DNA of 62,194 nt from an uncultured Clostridia bacterium (GCA_934278995.1 CAKQWM010000012.1:1-62194), one strand, 5' to 3'. Positions 1-8,884 are shown, numbered from the stretch's first letter. Translations and numbers: made by a program. Notes: generated by a model not told the origin, from the sequence alone.

Positions 1-805
1 AATAGAGGACTTGAACGGCGCGTAAAGAAAACAGCCCTGTGGGCTGTTTTCAGCGACCGGCGTGATAGCGAGGCAAGGGGAGAAAAACCGAGTTATAAAT
101 ATCTTTTGCGAAGGCAAAAGTACAAAGAAAAACCGAGTTGTTTTTTTAAAGCCGAGCGGAGCAAGTCCTCTCATCCGCACCAATTTAACGGACGGCGCTT
201 TTGCGCCGTCCGTTAAATTTATATAATAGAGGACTTGAACGGCGCGTAAAGAAAACAGCCCTGTGGGCTGTTTTCAGCGACCGGCGTGATAGCGAGGCAA
301 GGGGAGAAAAACCGAGTTATAAATATCTTTTGCGAAGGCAAAAGTACAAAGAAAAACCGAGTTGTTTTTTTAAAGCCGAGCGGAGCAAGTCCTCTCATCC
401 GCACCAATTTAACGGACGGCGCTTTTGCGCCGTCCGTTAAATTTATATAATAGAGGACTTGAACGGCGCGTAAAGAAAACAGCCCTGTGGGCTGTTTTTA
501 GCGACCGGCGTGATAGCGAGGCAAGGGGGAGAAAAACCGAGTTGTAAATATCTTTTGCGAAGGCAAAAGTACAAAGAAACACCGAGTTGTTTTTTTTAAA
601 GCCGAGCGATTAAAGTCCTCTCATCCGCTACCTCTTAACGGACGGCGCTTTTGCGCCGTCCGTTAAATTTATATATCCGTTAAATTTATATATCCGTTAA
701 ATTTATATAATAGAGGACTTGAACGGCGCGTAAAGAAAACAGCCCTGTGGGCTGTTTTCAGCGACCGGCGTGATAGCGAGGCAAGAGGAGAAAAAACGAG
801 GGCAA
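1..805. repeat. Tandem array of 224-bp units with tRNA-Leu-like 3' ends
   Basis: Units start at 1, 225, 449 and 709. The first two are near identical with a period of exactly 224; the third carries an extra 17-base period (CGTTAAATTTATATATC, about 661-710) and the fourth is cut off near 800. Each complete unit contains a hairpin (AAAACAGCC-loop-GGGCTGTTTT), a 9-base inverted repeat (GAGGACTTG ... CAAGTCCTC, e.g. 5-13 and 162-170), the string CAAGTCCT..CATCCGCACCA at its right end (162-182, 386-406, degenerate at 612-632), and a long palindrome built on AACGGACGGCGC/GCGCCGTCCGTT. The CAAGTCC...CCGCACCA string resembles the T-arm and acceptor end, with CCA, of the tRNA-Leu at 47913. Open frames here are short and probably spurious. 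The array continues beyond the left edge. Confidence 0.85.
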
Positions 806-808
806 GCC

Positions 809-2044
809 CTACTGTTTCTTAAAGACCTCTTTCATAATTTTTGTAAACCTCGGCGGCGTGCCGTAAAGAAGAACGCCTACACGGTAGATTTTAGCCGACA
901 AAACGCCGATGCCGACGGTAGAGCCGATTAAGATTATAATGGAAATGAAAATTTCATACCAAGCAACCGTACTCATACAGATTCTCGTAAACATAGCCAT
1001 AGGCGAAGTGAACGGAATATACGAGCATATCTTCATCAACACGGAGTTTACGTTGCCGCCTATCATCGAAAACATAACTACCATAAAGGCGATAATGAAA
1101 AAGAAGGTGACAGGCAATACCATAGTGCTTATATCTTCAAGTTTTGACGCGGTTGAGCCGATTGCGCCGTAAAGGAAAGCGTAAATCAAAAAGCCGAGAA
1201 CAAAGAACACGAGCATATAAATAAACAGGCTTACGGGCATGCCGAATATCGAAGCGATTACCGGATTTTGCAACTGCGCTTTATTGATATTATAAAACAG
1301 CAACGCCGAGCCGAACACAAGCACAAGTTGAGTAAAGCCCACGATGCAGGACGCAAAAACCTTTCCGAACATCATACTCGTCGGTTTTGCGCTCGTAATC
1401 AGAACTTCCATAGCGCGCGAACTCTTTTCGCTTGCTACGTTTGTCGCAACAAGTTGACCGTAAAGCATAATGACCGTATATAATGCGAATATCATTATGT
1501 AGGTGTAGAAATAATTTTTTATCTGGTCAACACCGAGCGTCATCGTGTCGCTTTCGATAACCACCGACATAATATCTTTCGCCTGTTCGAGGGATAGTCC
1601 GTTTTGTATCATAGCGTTCACTCTGTAAACCTCTTGCAATACCGTGTTCGCAACAGCCTGATTAGTATCCATCATATTGAGATTGTTTACGTAATAAGTG
1701 TAAGACGACGGACTGTTCAAAACAAAAGCACACTCAACGCTGCCGCTTGTAATTTGCGATTTTATATCGTCAAGCGTTCCGTCGGCAACTTTTACGTTAT
1801 ACCCCGTAAAGGCTTGCGTAAAATATTCCTTTACGGTTTTAGAAAGGGTTTCGTCTTCGGCGTAAACAAGCATTACGGGAAGATCCTCCGGCGGCGTTGT
1901 CCCGGACTTGAAAGCCGCGATAATATTCGGAATAAACATAGAGATAGCGATTGCCGCTACAAGAAATATCGTAACGCCCACAAAGACTTTGTTTTTAAGA
2001 TAGCCTTTAAGTTCGAATTTAAGTATTTTTCCAAACTGTTTCAT
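809..2044 (-). CDS. ABC-2 type transporter permease, NatB-like
   Basis: A 411-residue permease of the ABC-2/NatB family, the membrane half of an exporter. There is one N-terminal membrane helix (about 20-42), a large extracytoplasmic segment (about 45-180), then five or six hydrophobic helices (about 185-385) and a basic C-terminus. It lies 12 bases downstream of its ATPase on the same strand, so the two genes form an operon. By family, NatAB exports sodium, but related pairs export other ions, lipids or peptides, so the substrate is inferred only. The stop codon lies just beyond the truncated last unit of the 224-base array, whose AAAACAGCC/GGGCTGTTTT hairpin may serve as its terminator. Confidence 0.85.
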   Translation of the reverse strand: MKQFGKILKFELKGYLKNKVFVGVTIFLVAAIAISMFIPNIIAAFKSGTTPPEDLPVMLVYAEDETLSKTVKEYFTQAFTGYNVKVADGTLDDIKSQITSGSVECAFVLNSPSSYTYYVNNLNMMDTNQAVANTVLQEVYRVNAMIQNGLSLEQAKDIMSVVIESDTMTLGVDQIKNYFYTYIMIFALYTVIMLYGQLVATNVASEKSSRAMEVLITSAKPTSMMFGKVFASCIVGFTQLVLVFGSALLFYNINKAQLQNPVIASIFGMPVSLFIYMLVFFVLGFLIYAFLYGAIGSTASKLEDISTMVLPVTFFFIIAFMVVMFSMIGGNVNSVLMKICSYIPFTSPMAMFTRICMSTVAWYEIFISIIILIGSTVGIGVLSAKIYRVGVLLYGTPPRFTKIMKEVFKKQ

Positions 2045-2056
2045 ATCTTTGCCTCC

Positions 2057-2947
2057 TTACACCTGCTCGCCTGCGTACTCTATGAATATGTCGTTAAGGG
2101 AAGGCTCGAACACTTTTACCTCGTCGATATCATAGTTTTCTACAAGCCGTTTCATCATAGACTGCTTTTCAGCGGGGCTTGCAAGTTGAATAATAAGCGT
2201 GCCGTCCTCGCGTTCGGTGCAAGCATCGCCGAAAGCGGATTTTATCCGTTCGGGGTTTGTTGTGCTTACCACTAACTTATCGCGCACGTAATTTCTCTTT
2301 ATTTCAAGCAAATCTCCGCTGATTGCGACTTTGCCCGCGCTGAGAATTGCTATACTGTCGCAAAATTCCTCTATGTACGCCATCTGGTGGCTTGAAAACA
2401 AAACGATTTTCCCTTGCGAAATCTGCTCCTTTACCACGTCTTTTAAAAGCATGGCATTTACGGGATCAAGCCCCGAAAAAGGCTCGTCAAGAATAACAAT
2501 GTGCGGATTGTGCGCAAGTGCCGTTATCAACTGAATTTTCTGCTGGTTTCCTTTTGAAAGGGTATCGAGCCGTTTATTGCGGTACTCTGTCATACCGAGC
2601 CTGTTTAGCCAGTAATCAACCGCCTTGACCGCTTCTTTTGCGCTCATGCCTTTCAGTTCCGCAAAATATGCAAGTTGGTCAATAACAGGTTTCTTCGGAT
2701 AAAGTCCTCTTTCTTCGGGAAGATAACCAAGCCCGATTTTGTTATAGTCAATCGGCTTTCCGTCCAGAAGCACCTCTCCGCCGTTTGCGGGAAATACGTT
2801 CATAATAATACGGATAGACGTCGTCTTACCCGCGCCGTTTCTGCCTAAAAGTCCGAACGCTTTGCCGCCCTCTGCCGCGAAAGAAACGCCATTGAGAACT
2901 TCCTTCTCTCCAAAAGATTTATCGATGTTTTTTAATTCAAGTATCAT
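2057..2947 (-). CDS. ABC transporter ATP-binding protein, NatA-like
   Basis: A 296-residue ABC ATPase. Walker A is GRNGAGKTT (about 35-43), the signature is the variant LSKGNQQK, and Walker B is VILDEPFSGLDP followed by a switch histidine in SSHQM. A C-terminal region of about 75 residues after the nucleotide-binding domain resembles the DUF4162 tail of the NatA/drug-exporter family. It is the first gene of the pair with the permease and energises it at the cytoplasmic face. The ribosome-binding site (GAGAAAAGA) is weak, and transcription probably starts about 400 bases upstream at a consensus promoter (3328-3356) behind a leader ORF, so expression may be controlled in the leader. Confidence 0.9.
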   Translation of the reverse strand: MILELKNIDKSFGEKEVLNGVSFAAEGGKAFGLLGRNGAGKTTSIRIIMNVFPANGGEVLLDGKPIDYNKIGLGYLPEERGLYPKKPVIDQLAYFAELKGMSAKEAVKAVDYWLNRLGMTEYRNKRLDTLSKGNQQKIQLITALAHNPHIVILDEPFSGLDPVNAMLLKDVVKEQISQGKIVLFSSHQMAYIEEFCDSIAILSAGKVAISGDLLEIKRNYVRDKLVVSTTNPERIKSAFGDACTEREDGTLIIQLASPAEKQSMMKRLVENYDIDEVKVFEPSLNDIFIEYAGEQV

Positions 2948-3016
2948 ATTTTCTTTTCTCGCCGATTAAAATTTTTCTTACAGATTTTATTGATTGAGCG
3001 ATGTATTTATGGTTTT

Positions 3017-3214
3017 TTATAACTTCGTGTTTATAACCGCTCGGCTTAGAACGTTACAACGATTTCTATTATATAAGCGTAAGCGTATTCTGTTATACGA
3101 GTAAAAGCGTATTGCGCTTTTATAGTTTTCTTCTCTCGTTATTTTTGTCGGAAAATAACAAAAAAGCGCAAGGAAAAGTCGTTTCTCTGCGCTTGTAATC
3201 TTATTGTGTTTCAT
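3017..3214 (-). CDS. Small leader ORF upstream of the ABC exporter
   Basis: A 65-codon frame that matches no family I recognise. It is listed because its ATG is preceded by an excellent Shine-Dalgarno (GGGAGGTAA, 8 bases away) and lies downstream of a perfect consensus promoter. Its first third overlaps a hairpin with a T-run (3159-3194). The product would be basic and Tyr/Arg/Asn-rich after about residue 25. It may be a leader peptide whose translation controls read-through into the ABC genes, or the decayed start of a regulator. The second half looks compositionally unlike a protein. Confidence 0.35.
   Translation of the reverse strand: MKHNKITSAEKRLFLALFCYFPTKITREENYKSAIRFYSYNRIRLRLYNRNRCNVLSRAVINTKL
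3159..3194 (-). terminator. Possible attenuator in the leader of the ABC exporter
   Basis: On the minus strand AAGCGCA (3194-3188) pairs with TGCGCTT (3170-3164) across a 17-base loop, followed by a run of T. It lies inside the leader ORF, between promoter and natA-like gene, where read-through would decide exporter expression. The stem is only 7 bp. Confidence 0.4.
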
Positions 3215-3327
3215 AGGCGGTTACCTCCCGTCGAAAGTTTTTGGTTTTTACAATTTGTTGGTTTTTGTTCTGCCTCTTTACCTTGTTTCTGACGTTTCGA
3301 TATCTCTATAGTGATACTATTGAATGT

Positions 3328-3356
3328 ATTATAGCACAAAATTTTAATTTTGTCAA
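3328..3356 (-). promoter_or_regulatory. Consensus promoter for leader ORF and ABC exporter
   Basis: Minus strand: -35 TTGACA (3356-3351), 17-base spacer, -10 TATAAT (3333-3328). Both hexamers are perfect sigma-A consensus. Confidence 0.8.
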
Positions 3357-3416
3357 GTTCTATACGCGCGACTGTGTAAAACCCGCGCTTAAGTTAAAAA
3401 AATCCTTGTTACGGCG

Positions 3417-3445
3417 TTGACAACTTTTTATATTCGTGCTACAAT
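3417..3445 (+). promoter_or_regulatory. Promoter of the small lipoprotein gene
   Basis: -35 TTGACA (3417-3422), 17-base spacer, -10 TACAAT (3440-3445). It lies 25 bases before the chosen ATG at 3471, which excludes the upstream in-frame start at 3417. Confidence 0.75.
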
Positions 3446-3470
3446 ACGAAAAAAAACAGGAGTTATAACG

Positions 3471-3974
3471 ATGAAAAAATTATTGTCTTTATTTTCGGGA
3501 TTGTTATCGGTTATTGTTCTGGCGTTAACGTTGACCGCGTGCGGCGGCTTTTACGAAGTCGATTTGCCCATAGGCGATGGCAGCGTAAATAACGATAACG
3601 TAACTTGTCACTACAAAATTGCCGAAACGCTGAAAGACGGCTACGAACTTAAAGGATATTTTACCGCCGAATCGGAAGCGAACCTTGACGACGATTTTAT
3701 TTTTTCGATTTCGTTCGACAATCGCTACGCAGGCGATTTTAAAGAAAAAGTGTTATTCTCTTTTAAAGGAGAACAACTTAAAAACGCCGACGGAAAACTT
3801 AATTTCTCGGTAAAATTTGAAAAATTATCGGATACTTTTTCCGAAACTTCCCAAGCCAAGGCTTTTTCGTTCCATTTCCACCGCGCAAGCGCCGACAGGA
3901 GCGATTTAACTAAATGGAACGATTCTAACTACACTTATACTTTTGACGGTAGCAAACTATCGCTCGAAAAATAA
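3471..3974 (+). CDS. Small lipoprotein of unknown function
   Basis: 167 residues from the ATG at 3471, which has an AGGAG site 7-8 bases upstream and lies just after a promoter. Residues 1-24 form a lipoprotein signal peptide ending in the lipobox LTAC, with Cys24 as the lipidation site, so the protein should be anchored on the outer face of the membrane. The rest is a soluble, probably beta-rich domain (alternating Phe/Ile/Val with Asp, Lys) that I cannot assign. It is monocistronic, bounded by its own promoter and a strong terminator. Confidence 0.75.
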   Translation: MKKLLSLFSGLLSVIVLALTLTACGGFYEVDLPIGDGSVNNDNVTCHYKIAETLKDGYELKGYFTAESEANLDDDFIFSISFDNRYAGDFKEKVLFSFKGEQLKNADGKLNFSVKFEKLSDTFSETSQAKAFSFHFHRASADRSDLTKWNDSNYTYTFDGSKLSLEK

Positions 3975-3978
3975 CAAA

Positions 3979-4012
3979 AAAAAGAACGAACGCCGCGTTC
4001 GTTCTTTTTTTT
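3979..4012. terminator. Bidirectional terminator
   Basis: AAAGAACGAACG-CCG-CGTTCGTTCTTT flanked by A-run and T-run. It separates the convergent lipoprotein and Na/Pi cotransporter genes. Confidence 0.85.
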
Positions 4013-4073
4013 GACGTAATACCCGGCTAAAAGTCGCTATCTTTCAAGCGACAAAACCAAGACGTTTATTGAA

Positions 4074-5756
4074 TTACTTGTCGTCGTTTTGCGAACCTAT
4101 AGGGCTTTCGATACTGTAACCCACGTTGATAAGGTGGTCCGCAACACGCTCCAAACCCAAAACCGTCGAGGAATAATAGGGGCTTAATTCAACCTTGCAA
4201 AAACCTTCCGCAAGACGGGCAAAGTGTTCGGTGGTAAGTCTGTCCTTCATTGCATCGACTTTTTCTTCGAGTTCGTCGAGTTTAACAAGGTCTTGTCTGT
4301 TTCCGTTTTCAAAGGCGTCCTTTGCGATATCGAGCATTGAAAGGACTGCGTTTTTCATTTCAGTTATTTCGGAAATTGCCTTTTCGGAAAAAGCAAGATT
4401 TTTCTTTTTCAACTCGACGCCGATTTCGCTGAAATTTTCGGCGTGGTCGCCTATACGCTCGAGGTCGTTTAAAACGTGAAAGTAAGAACCAACGGTCTGC
4501 TCGTCGGTTTCGTCGAGTTCGGGAAATAGTTTAATTAAAAAGTCGGTAAGTTCGCTGTTTATAAAGTCGATTATTTTTTCGTTTTCCGCTATTTTATTCG
4601 AGTTTGCTACAGAGCCTGTTTCTATCGCCGCAAAAGAGTCTGAAAGATTTTTCTGTACGATTGAAATCATGTAGTCTATTTCCTTTTTGACTTGCATAAG
4701 AGCAACCGACGGCATGGCAAGAAGTCTTTCGTCCACGTATTTTAAAGTCAGATTTTCAGTCGGTTTTTTGTCTTTTATAACGATATTTGAAAATTTGACG
4801 AGTTGTTTTACGAAGGGGAGTAAAAGCGCCGTTGTCGTTACGTTGAAAACGACGTGGAAAAACGAAATTCTCATCTGCAAAGACATCGGGCTGTTTCCTT
4901 TAAATACCGCCGATAAAATATTTAAAATATGCGGTCTTAAGGTCCAGAGAAGTATAGTAAAAACGATTGTCCCTATAACGTTGAAAGTAAAGTGTATAAA
5001 GGCAATTCGCTTTGTGTTCTGGTTTGCGCCGATTGACGCCAAAAGAGCGGTTACGCACGTTCCTATGTTAGCCCCGAGTACTATAAACAAGGCTAAATCA
5101 ACAGGTAAAACGCCCGAGCCGACCATAGTTATTACTACGCCCGTAGATGCCGAAGAACTTTGAATAAGCGCCGTAAAAATTACGCCTATCAATATAAGAA
5201 GAAGGGGAAAGTTGACTTTTTTAAAAACTTCCACGAAAAGGTTTATAATAATAGGGTTTGAAAAAGCCTCGTCACTGCTCATCACGTTAAGACCGACGAA
5301 TATAAAGCCAAGCCCGCAACACAGCGAACCTATAAGTTTGGCTTTCTCGTTTTTAAAAAAACTCATCATAACGCCTAAAAAGGCGAAAAGATACATCGCG
5401 GTATTGAAATAGTCGTTTTTTAACGCGACTAAAACGCCGGTAATAGTCGTTCCTATGTTGGCGCCCATTATAACGGGGGTTGCCTGTATAAGCGTCATCG
5501 CGCCCGCGTTGACAAGCCCCATTACCATTACGGAAGTCGCCGACGAACTTTGAATAATAGCAGTTACGCCCGCGCCTATTCCCACGCCGGAAAAGCGGTT
5601 GTTGCTGATTTTACCGAGCAACTTTTTCATACCGCTTCCCGCGCTTTTTTCCAAAGCGTCGCTCAAAAAATTCATACCGACGATAAATACGCCGACGCCC
5701 GCCAAAAGCCAAATAAAACTTTTAATAAGTTGAGGGATTTGTTCCTGAGGGATCAT
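4074..5756 (-). CDS. Na/Pi cotransporter family protein with C-terminal PhoU domain
   Basis: 560 residues from the ATG at 5756, chosen because CAGGAG lies 8 bases upstream; the longer frame to 5789 has no such site. The membrane half (about 1-320) carries the two inverted QSSSA repeats (IIQSSSATS and LIQSSSAST) and the paired GANIGT motifs typical of SLC34/NptA cotransporters. The C-terminal third (about 345-550) is helical and PhoU-like, with ERIGDHAEN and ERVADHLIN. By family it moves phosphate with sodium, with the PhoU part in a regulatory or gating role. A MITE-like element begins 23 bases upstream of the start, so the native promoter may be displaced or supplied by the element. Confidence 0.9.
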   Translation of the reverse strand: MIPQEQIPQLIKSFIWLLAGVGVFIVGMNFLSDALEKSAGSGMKKLLGKISNNRFSGVGIGAGVTAIIQSSSATSVMVMGLVNAGAMTLIQATPVIMGANIGTTITGVLVALKNDYFNTAMYLFAFLGVMMSFFKNEKAKLIGSLCCGLGFIFVGLNVMSSDEAFSNPIIINLFVEVFKKVNFPLLLILIGVIFTALIQSSSASTGVVITMVGSGVLPVDLALFIVLGANIGTCVTALLASIGANQNTKRIAFIHFTFNVIGTIVFTILLWTLRPHILNILSAVFKGNSPMSLQMRISFFHVVFNVTTTALLLPFVKQLVKFSNIVIKDKKPTENLTLKYVDERLLAMPSVALMQVKKEIDYMISIVQKNLSDSFAAIETGSVANSNKIAENEKIIDFINSELTDFLIKLFPELDETDEQTVGSYFHVLNDLERIGDHAENFSEIGVELKKKNLAFSEKAISEITEMKNAVLSMLDIAKDAFENGNRQDLVKLDELEEKVDAMKDRLTTEHFARLAEGFCKVELSPYYSSTVLGLERVADHLINVGYSIESPIGSQNDDK

Positions 5757-5778
5757 CTTTTTGCTCCTGAAAGTTTTT

Positions 5779-6070
5779 AGGGATTCCAATCATTATCACT
5801 AATTATTTTTGCGGGAACAAATCGGTTTTTGCCGTGTTAAACTCCCATCACCGTACCATAGTACGCTTTCGGTCGTTTGCCTTGCAAAAACTTTATACCA
5901 AAAGAGGCGATTTCTTCTCCGCAAAAATGCTTCGCACCGAAAAGAGCGCATTTTCAGATGATTTTTCGTGAGCGTAAGGGATGCCGTACTATCCGTACTG
6001 CGACCGAGCGGTCACGGAAAAGGGCTGAAAAGACGCCTTTTAGGTAATTAGTAGATGACGAATGGAATCC
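5779..6070. mobile_element. MITE-like element with about 26-bp terminal inverted repeats
   Basis: The left end reads GGATTCCAATCATTATCACT then AATTA; the right end (about 6045-6069) is its imperfect reverse complement (TAATTAGTAGATGACGAATG then GAATCC). Inside is a second weaker inversion around GTACCATAGTACG and CCGTACTATCCGTACTG, and no gene. The element is about 290 bases, non-coding, and fills most of the gap between the Na/Pi gene and the isomerase gene. Confidence 0.6.
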
Positions 6071-6155
6071 CCACCCTTAGCCTTATATATTTCCGATAAC
6101 AAGTTTATCATAATATAAAATGTTTGGCAAGCGGTTAATTCCCTCTTGAAAAATA

Positions 6156-6184
6156 TTGATTTATTTTTTAATAGGTGATAAAAT
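6156..6184 (+). promoter_or_regulatory. Probable promoter of the isomerase gene
   Basis: TTGATT (6156-6161), 17-base spacer, TAAAAT (6179-6184), about 120 bases upstream of the ATG at 6307. A copy of the dispersed GGCTTATAG element lies between it and the gene. Confidence 0.5.
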
Positions 6185-6249
6185 TAGGAAGATAAAAAAT
6201 GCGACGTATAGGTCGTTTTATTCGGACGTATTTTTACTTATAACCGCAA

Positions 6250-6275
6250 AAGCCCCCTATAAGCCCGTTATCACC
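6250..6275 (-). repeat. Dispersed GGCTTATAG element, copy 1
   Basis: Minus strand reads GATAACGGGCTTATAG then GGGGCTTTT. It lies in the 5' leader region of the isomerase gene, pointing away from it. Confidence 0.75.
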
Positions 6276-6306
6276 CATTTTTTAATAACAAACGTGAGGT
6301 TTTTTT

Positions 6307-7386
6307 ATGCAAGACGTTGAAAAAACAGTGAAACAACCCATATTTTTTGAAAGAAACAGAGTGTATCGTATTTACCTCGGCGGAAAACAATATACCGAAA
6401 TTTTCGGTGTGAACAACGGTTATGACGACGGTAAAGATAATTTTTTTCCGGAAGAATGGATTGCAAGCAAGGTTAAAGCGATAAATCCCAGATATTTCGG
6501 CAAACGCGACGGCGTTTCGGTCGTTAAAGGCACGGATATTTTCTTTGACGATTTATTGAAAGAATATCCCGAAGAATTGGAAGGTCCGAGAAAATACGAT
6601 TGCCTCGTCAAATTTTTAGACAGCGCGATAAGGCTTCCTTTTCAGGTTCACCCCACCAAAGAATTCAGCAAAAAGTACTTTAATTCGGAATACGGCAAAA
6701 CCGAAGCGTGGCTCGTGGTCGAAACGAGGGAAAACGCTAAACTTTATTTTGGATTTAAAGATAAAATAACCAAAGAAGAATTGTCCGCGCTTGAAGAAAG
6801 AAGCGAAACCGAAAAAGACGTTATGGGCAATCTTTTATACGGCGTTGACGTAAAAGTCGGCGACGTATGGCTCATAAAAGCGGGGCTTATTCACGCGTTG
6901 GGCGCAGGTTGCACGGTTATAGAAGTTCAGGAACCTACCGATTTTACAATTCAGCCCGAACGCTATTGCGGTGATTATCATATATCTTACGAGGAGGAGT
7001 ATATAGGGCTTCCCAAATCAACCGCTCTGGACGCGATAAATTACGATATCTACGGTGAAAAAGCCGTCGCTTACGCCAAGGTGAATCCGAAAGTTACGGT
7101 CGATACGCCTCAATATATAAAAGAAGAAATCATTACTTACGCCGATACGCCGTGTTTTGCGGAAAACAAGCACACCGTAAAAAACGGGGGCAAGTTTATT
7201 ATGGACTTCGGACCGAGCGTTTACATTTGCTTGTCGGGTGAGGGCGTAATCAAAGGCGAAAACTACGAACGCAAAATTAAAAAAGGCGATTATTTTTATC
7301 TTCCTTACGCCGCCGAAGGCAAATTCAGCGTCGGATCCGATACCGAAATCACACTCGTCGAGTGTTTGCCTTCCGAACGTAAATAA
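6307..7386 (+). CDS. Mannose-6-phosphate isomerase-like protein (class I type)
   Basis: A 359-residue cupin-fold protein resembling class I phosphomannose isomerases. The metal-site motifs are visible: QVHPT (Gln113, His115), KTEAW (Glu133), and GLIHALGAG (His196) followed by EVQEPTDFT. By family it interconverts mannose-6-phosphate and fructose-6-phosphate with zinc in the cytosol. The C-terminal 80 residues form a second cupin-like beta region. The start has GTGAGG 7-8 bases upstream. No sugar-metabolism partner lies beside it; it stands alone between a MITE-like element and the convergent MATE gene. An isomerase acting on another phosphosugar remains possible. Confidence 0.85.
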   Translation: MQDVEKTVKQPIFFERNRVYRIYLGGKQYTEIFGVNNGYDDGKDNFFPEEWIASKVKAINPRYFGKRDGVSVVKGTDIFFDDLLKEYPEELEGPRKYDCLVKFLDSAIRLPFQVHPTKEFSKKYFNSEYGKTEAWLVVETRENAKLYFGFKDKITKEELSALEERSETEKDVMGNLLYGVDVKVGDVWLIKAGLIHALGAGCTVIEVQEPTDFTIQPERYCGDYHISYEEEYIGLPKSTALDAINYDIYGEKAVAYAKVNPKVTVDTPQYIKEEIITYADTPCFAENKHTVKNGGKFIMDFGPSVYICLSGEGVIKGENYERKIKKGDYFYLPYAAEGKFSVGSDTEITLVECLPSERK

Positions 7387-7392
7387 TTCAAG

Positions 7393-7419
7393 AAATGCCC
7401 CTATAAGCCCGTTTTCAGC
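7393..7419 (-). repeat. Dispersed GGCTTATAG element, copy 2
   Basis: Minus strand reads TGAAAACGGGCTTATAG then GGGCATTTC. The TGA is the stop codon of the MATE gene, so the element begins exactly at its end. Confidence 0.7.
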
Positions 7420-8884
7420 GTAAAACGCGTGGTTTCGGATAAGATTTTCCTAAAATGTTTTTTACAAAAGGATATATAAGCACGAGGGAAGCGAAAATCC
7501 ACGCGCCGGGATCTCCCGCGCAAACGGCAAAAAACGACAACGTAGAGGCGCTTGCGGAAATCGCGCCTCCGTTTACGATCGTCGGTAAAAAGGAGCAGAT
7601 CAACGTACGCGCGGTAAGTTCCGCTATGCCCGCCGCCAGAACGAAGCCCGGTTTGCATACGCCTTGCACCGCGCTTCTTACCGTTATTAAAAAGCCGAGT
7701 ATAAAGTATAGCGAAAAGTCGCAATAAATATAGGTATTGCCGAATTTTATCGATTCCGCCGTAATTTTATCCTTGCTCATAAAAATATACTGATAGGTTC
7801 CGTTTACAGACAGTATTAAAGCCGTCGTAAGACAAAAAACGTAGATAATAAGCGAAATTATCAGCGCTTGAACGGTTCCTTTTTTAACCGCTTCGTAATC
7901 TCCTTTGCCGTAATTTTGAGCATTGAAACCGAGCAAAGCCGACGAAAGCCCGTTATAAAACGCCATCAGAAAGTTGACGAGTTTATTCGCCGCGCCGAAG
8001 CCGTTCTGAGCGGGCGTTCCCGCGACCATCGCGCCGTATTCGTTTACGTCGAATTTAACCACGGTGCCTTGCATTACGATTATGCCGACGGCGAGAATCG
8101 AAAACTGAAGTCCTAACGGAACACCCTGACGAAGATGAGAAGTAACGTCGTTAAAAGTAATCGAAAAATCTTCTTTTTTAAGACGAAGATCCTTGTATTT
8201 TATCATCGTATATACAAAGCAAGCGACGAAACTTACAAATTGAGCGATAACCGTCGCTATTGCCGCGCCTTTCGGTCCCATGTTTAACGGAATAAGCATA
8301 ATAACGTCTAAGCCGACGTTTAAAACCGTCGAAACGATAAGAAAGACGAGCGGCGTTACCGAATCCCCGCAGGATCTTAAAATTCCGCAAATAAAGTTAT
8401 AACCTATCTGAGTAAAAATACCGACGAAAATTATAAAACAATATTCGTAGGCGGCGTCGTAAACCTCTTTGTTGTCGGGAGTTACGTTAATTAGCCCGAG
8501 CAAATGCGGAAGTAAAACAAGCGACAACGCGGTTAATATAACCGAAATGAAAAAACTCAGATATATTTGAGTGGCAAAAGATTTTCTGACTCTTTTTTTA
8601 TCGCCGATGCCGACGAATTTAGCCGTTATAACGCTGAAACCCGCCGTGCAACCGAACGCAAACTGTAAAAAGAAAAAGGTCAGCGGCCCCGTGTCGTTCA
8701 CGCCGGCGATTTGTTCCGCCGAAAGAACCTGCCCGCAGATAACGGCGTCCGAAAGTACGTAGAGTTGTTGTAAAAAATAAGATATCATTATGGGCGCGCC
8801 GTATAAAAGAAGGACTTTCCACGGCTTGCCGCGGGTTAAATCCACGGGCTTCAAAGCGTTTTTAAAAAAAGTTTTTAAAGACAT
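7415..8884 (-). CDS. MATE family efflux transporter
   Basis: 489 residues with about twelve hydrophobic helices in two related six-helix halves (starts near 25 and 255), the hallmark of MATE exporters, which expel cationic drugs or metabolites using Na+ or H+ gradients. Pattern features include PIMISYFLQQLY in the first helix and FGAANKLVNFLMAF in the second half. The start codon lacks a strong Shine-Dalgarno (only ACGGTAA). It is convergent with the isomerase gene, with an element copy filling the 28-base gap. Substrate is unknown. Confidence 0.92.
   Translation of the reverse strand: MSLKTFFKNALKPVDLTRGKPWKVLLLYGAPIMISYFLQQLYVLSDAVICGQVLSAEQIAGVNDTGPLTFFFLQFAFGCTAGFSVITAKFVGIGDKKRVRKSFATQIYLSFFISVILTALSLVLLPHLLGLINVTPDNKEVYDAAYEYCFIIFVGIFTQIGYNFICGILRSCGDSVTPLVFLIVSTVLNVGLDVIMLIPLNMGPKGAAIATVIAQFVSFVACFVYTMIKYKDLRLKKEDFSITFNDVTSHLRQGVPLGLQFSILAVGIIVMQGTVVKFDVNEYGAMVAGTPAQNGFGAANKLVNFLMAFYNGLSSALLGFNAQNYGKGDYEAVKKGTVQALIISLIIYVFCLTTALILSVNGTYQYIFMSKDKITAESIKFGNTYIYCDFSLYFILGFLITVRSAVQGVCKPGFVLAAGIAELTARTLICSFLPTIVNGGAISASASTLSFFAVCAGDPGAWIFASLVLIYPFVKNILGKSYPKPRVLR

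Noticed and set aside
201..440. Open frame of 79 codons in the 224-base array
   Set aside because: It merely reads through repeat unit boundaries and the hairpins; no start signal and the same string recurs with the repeat.
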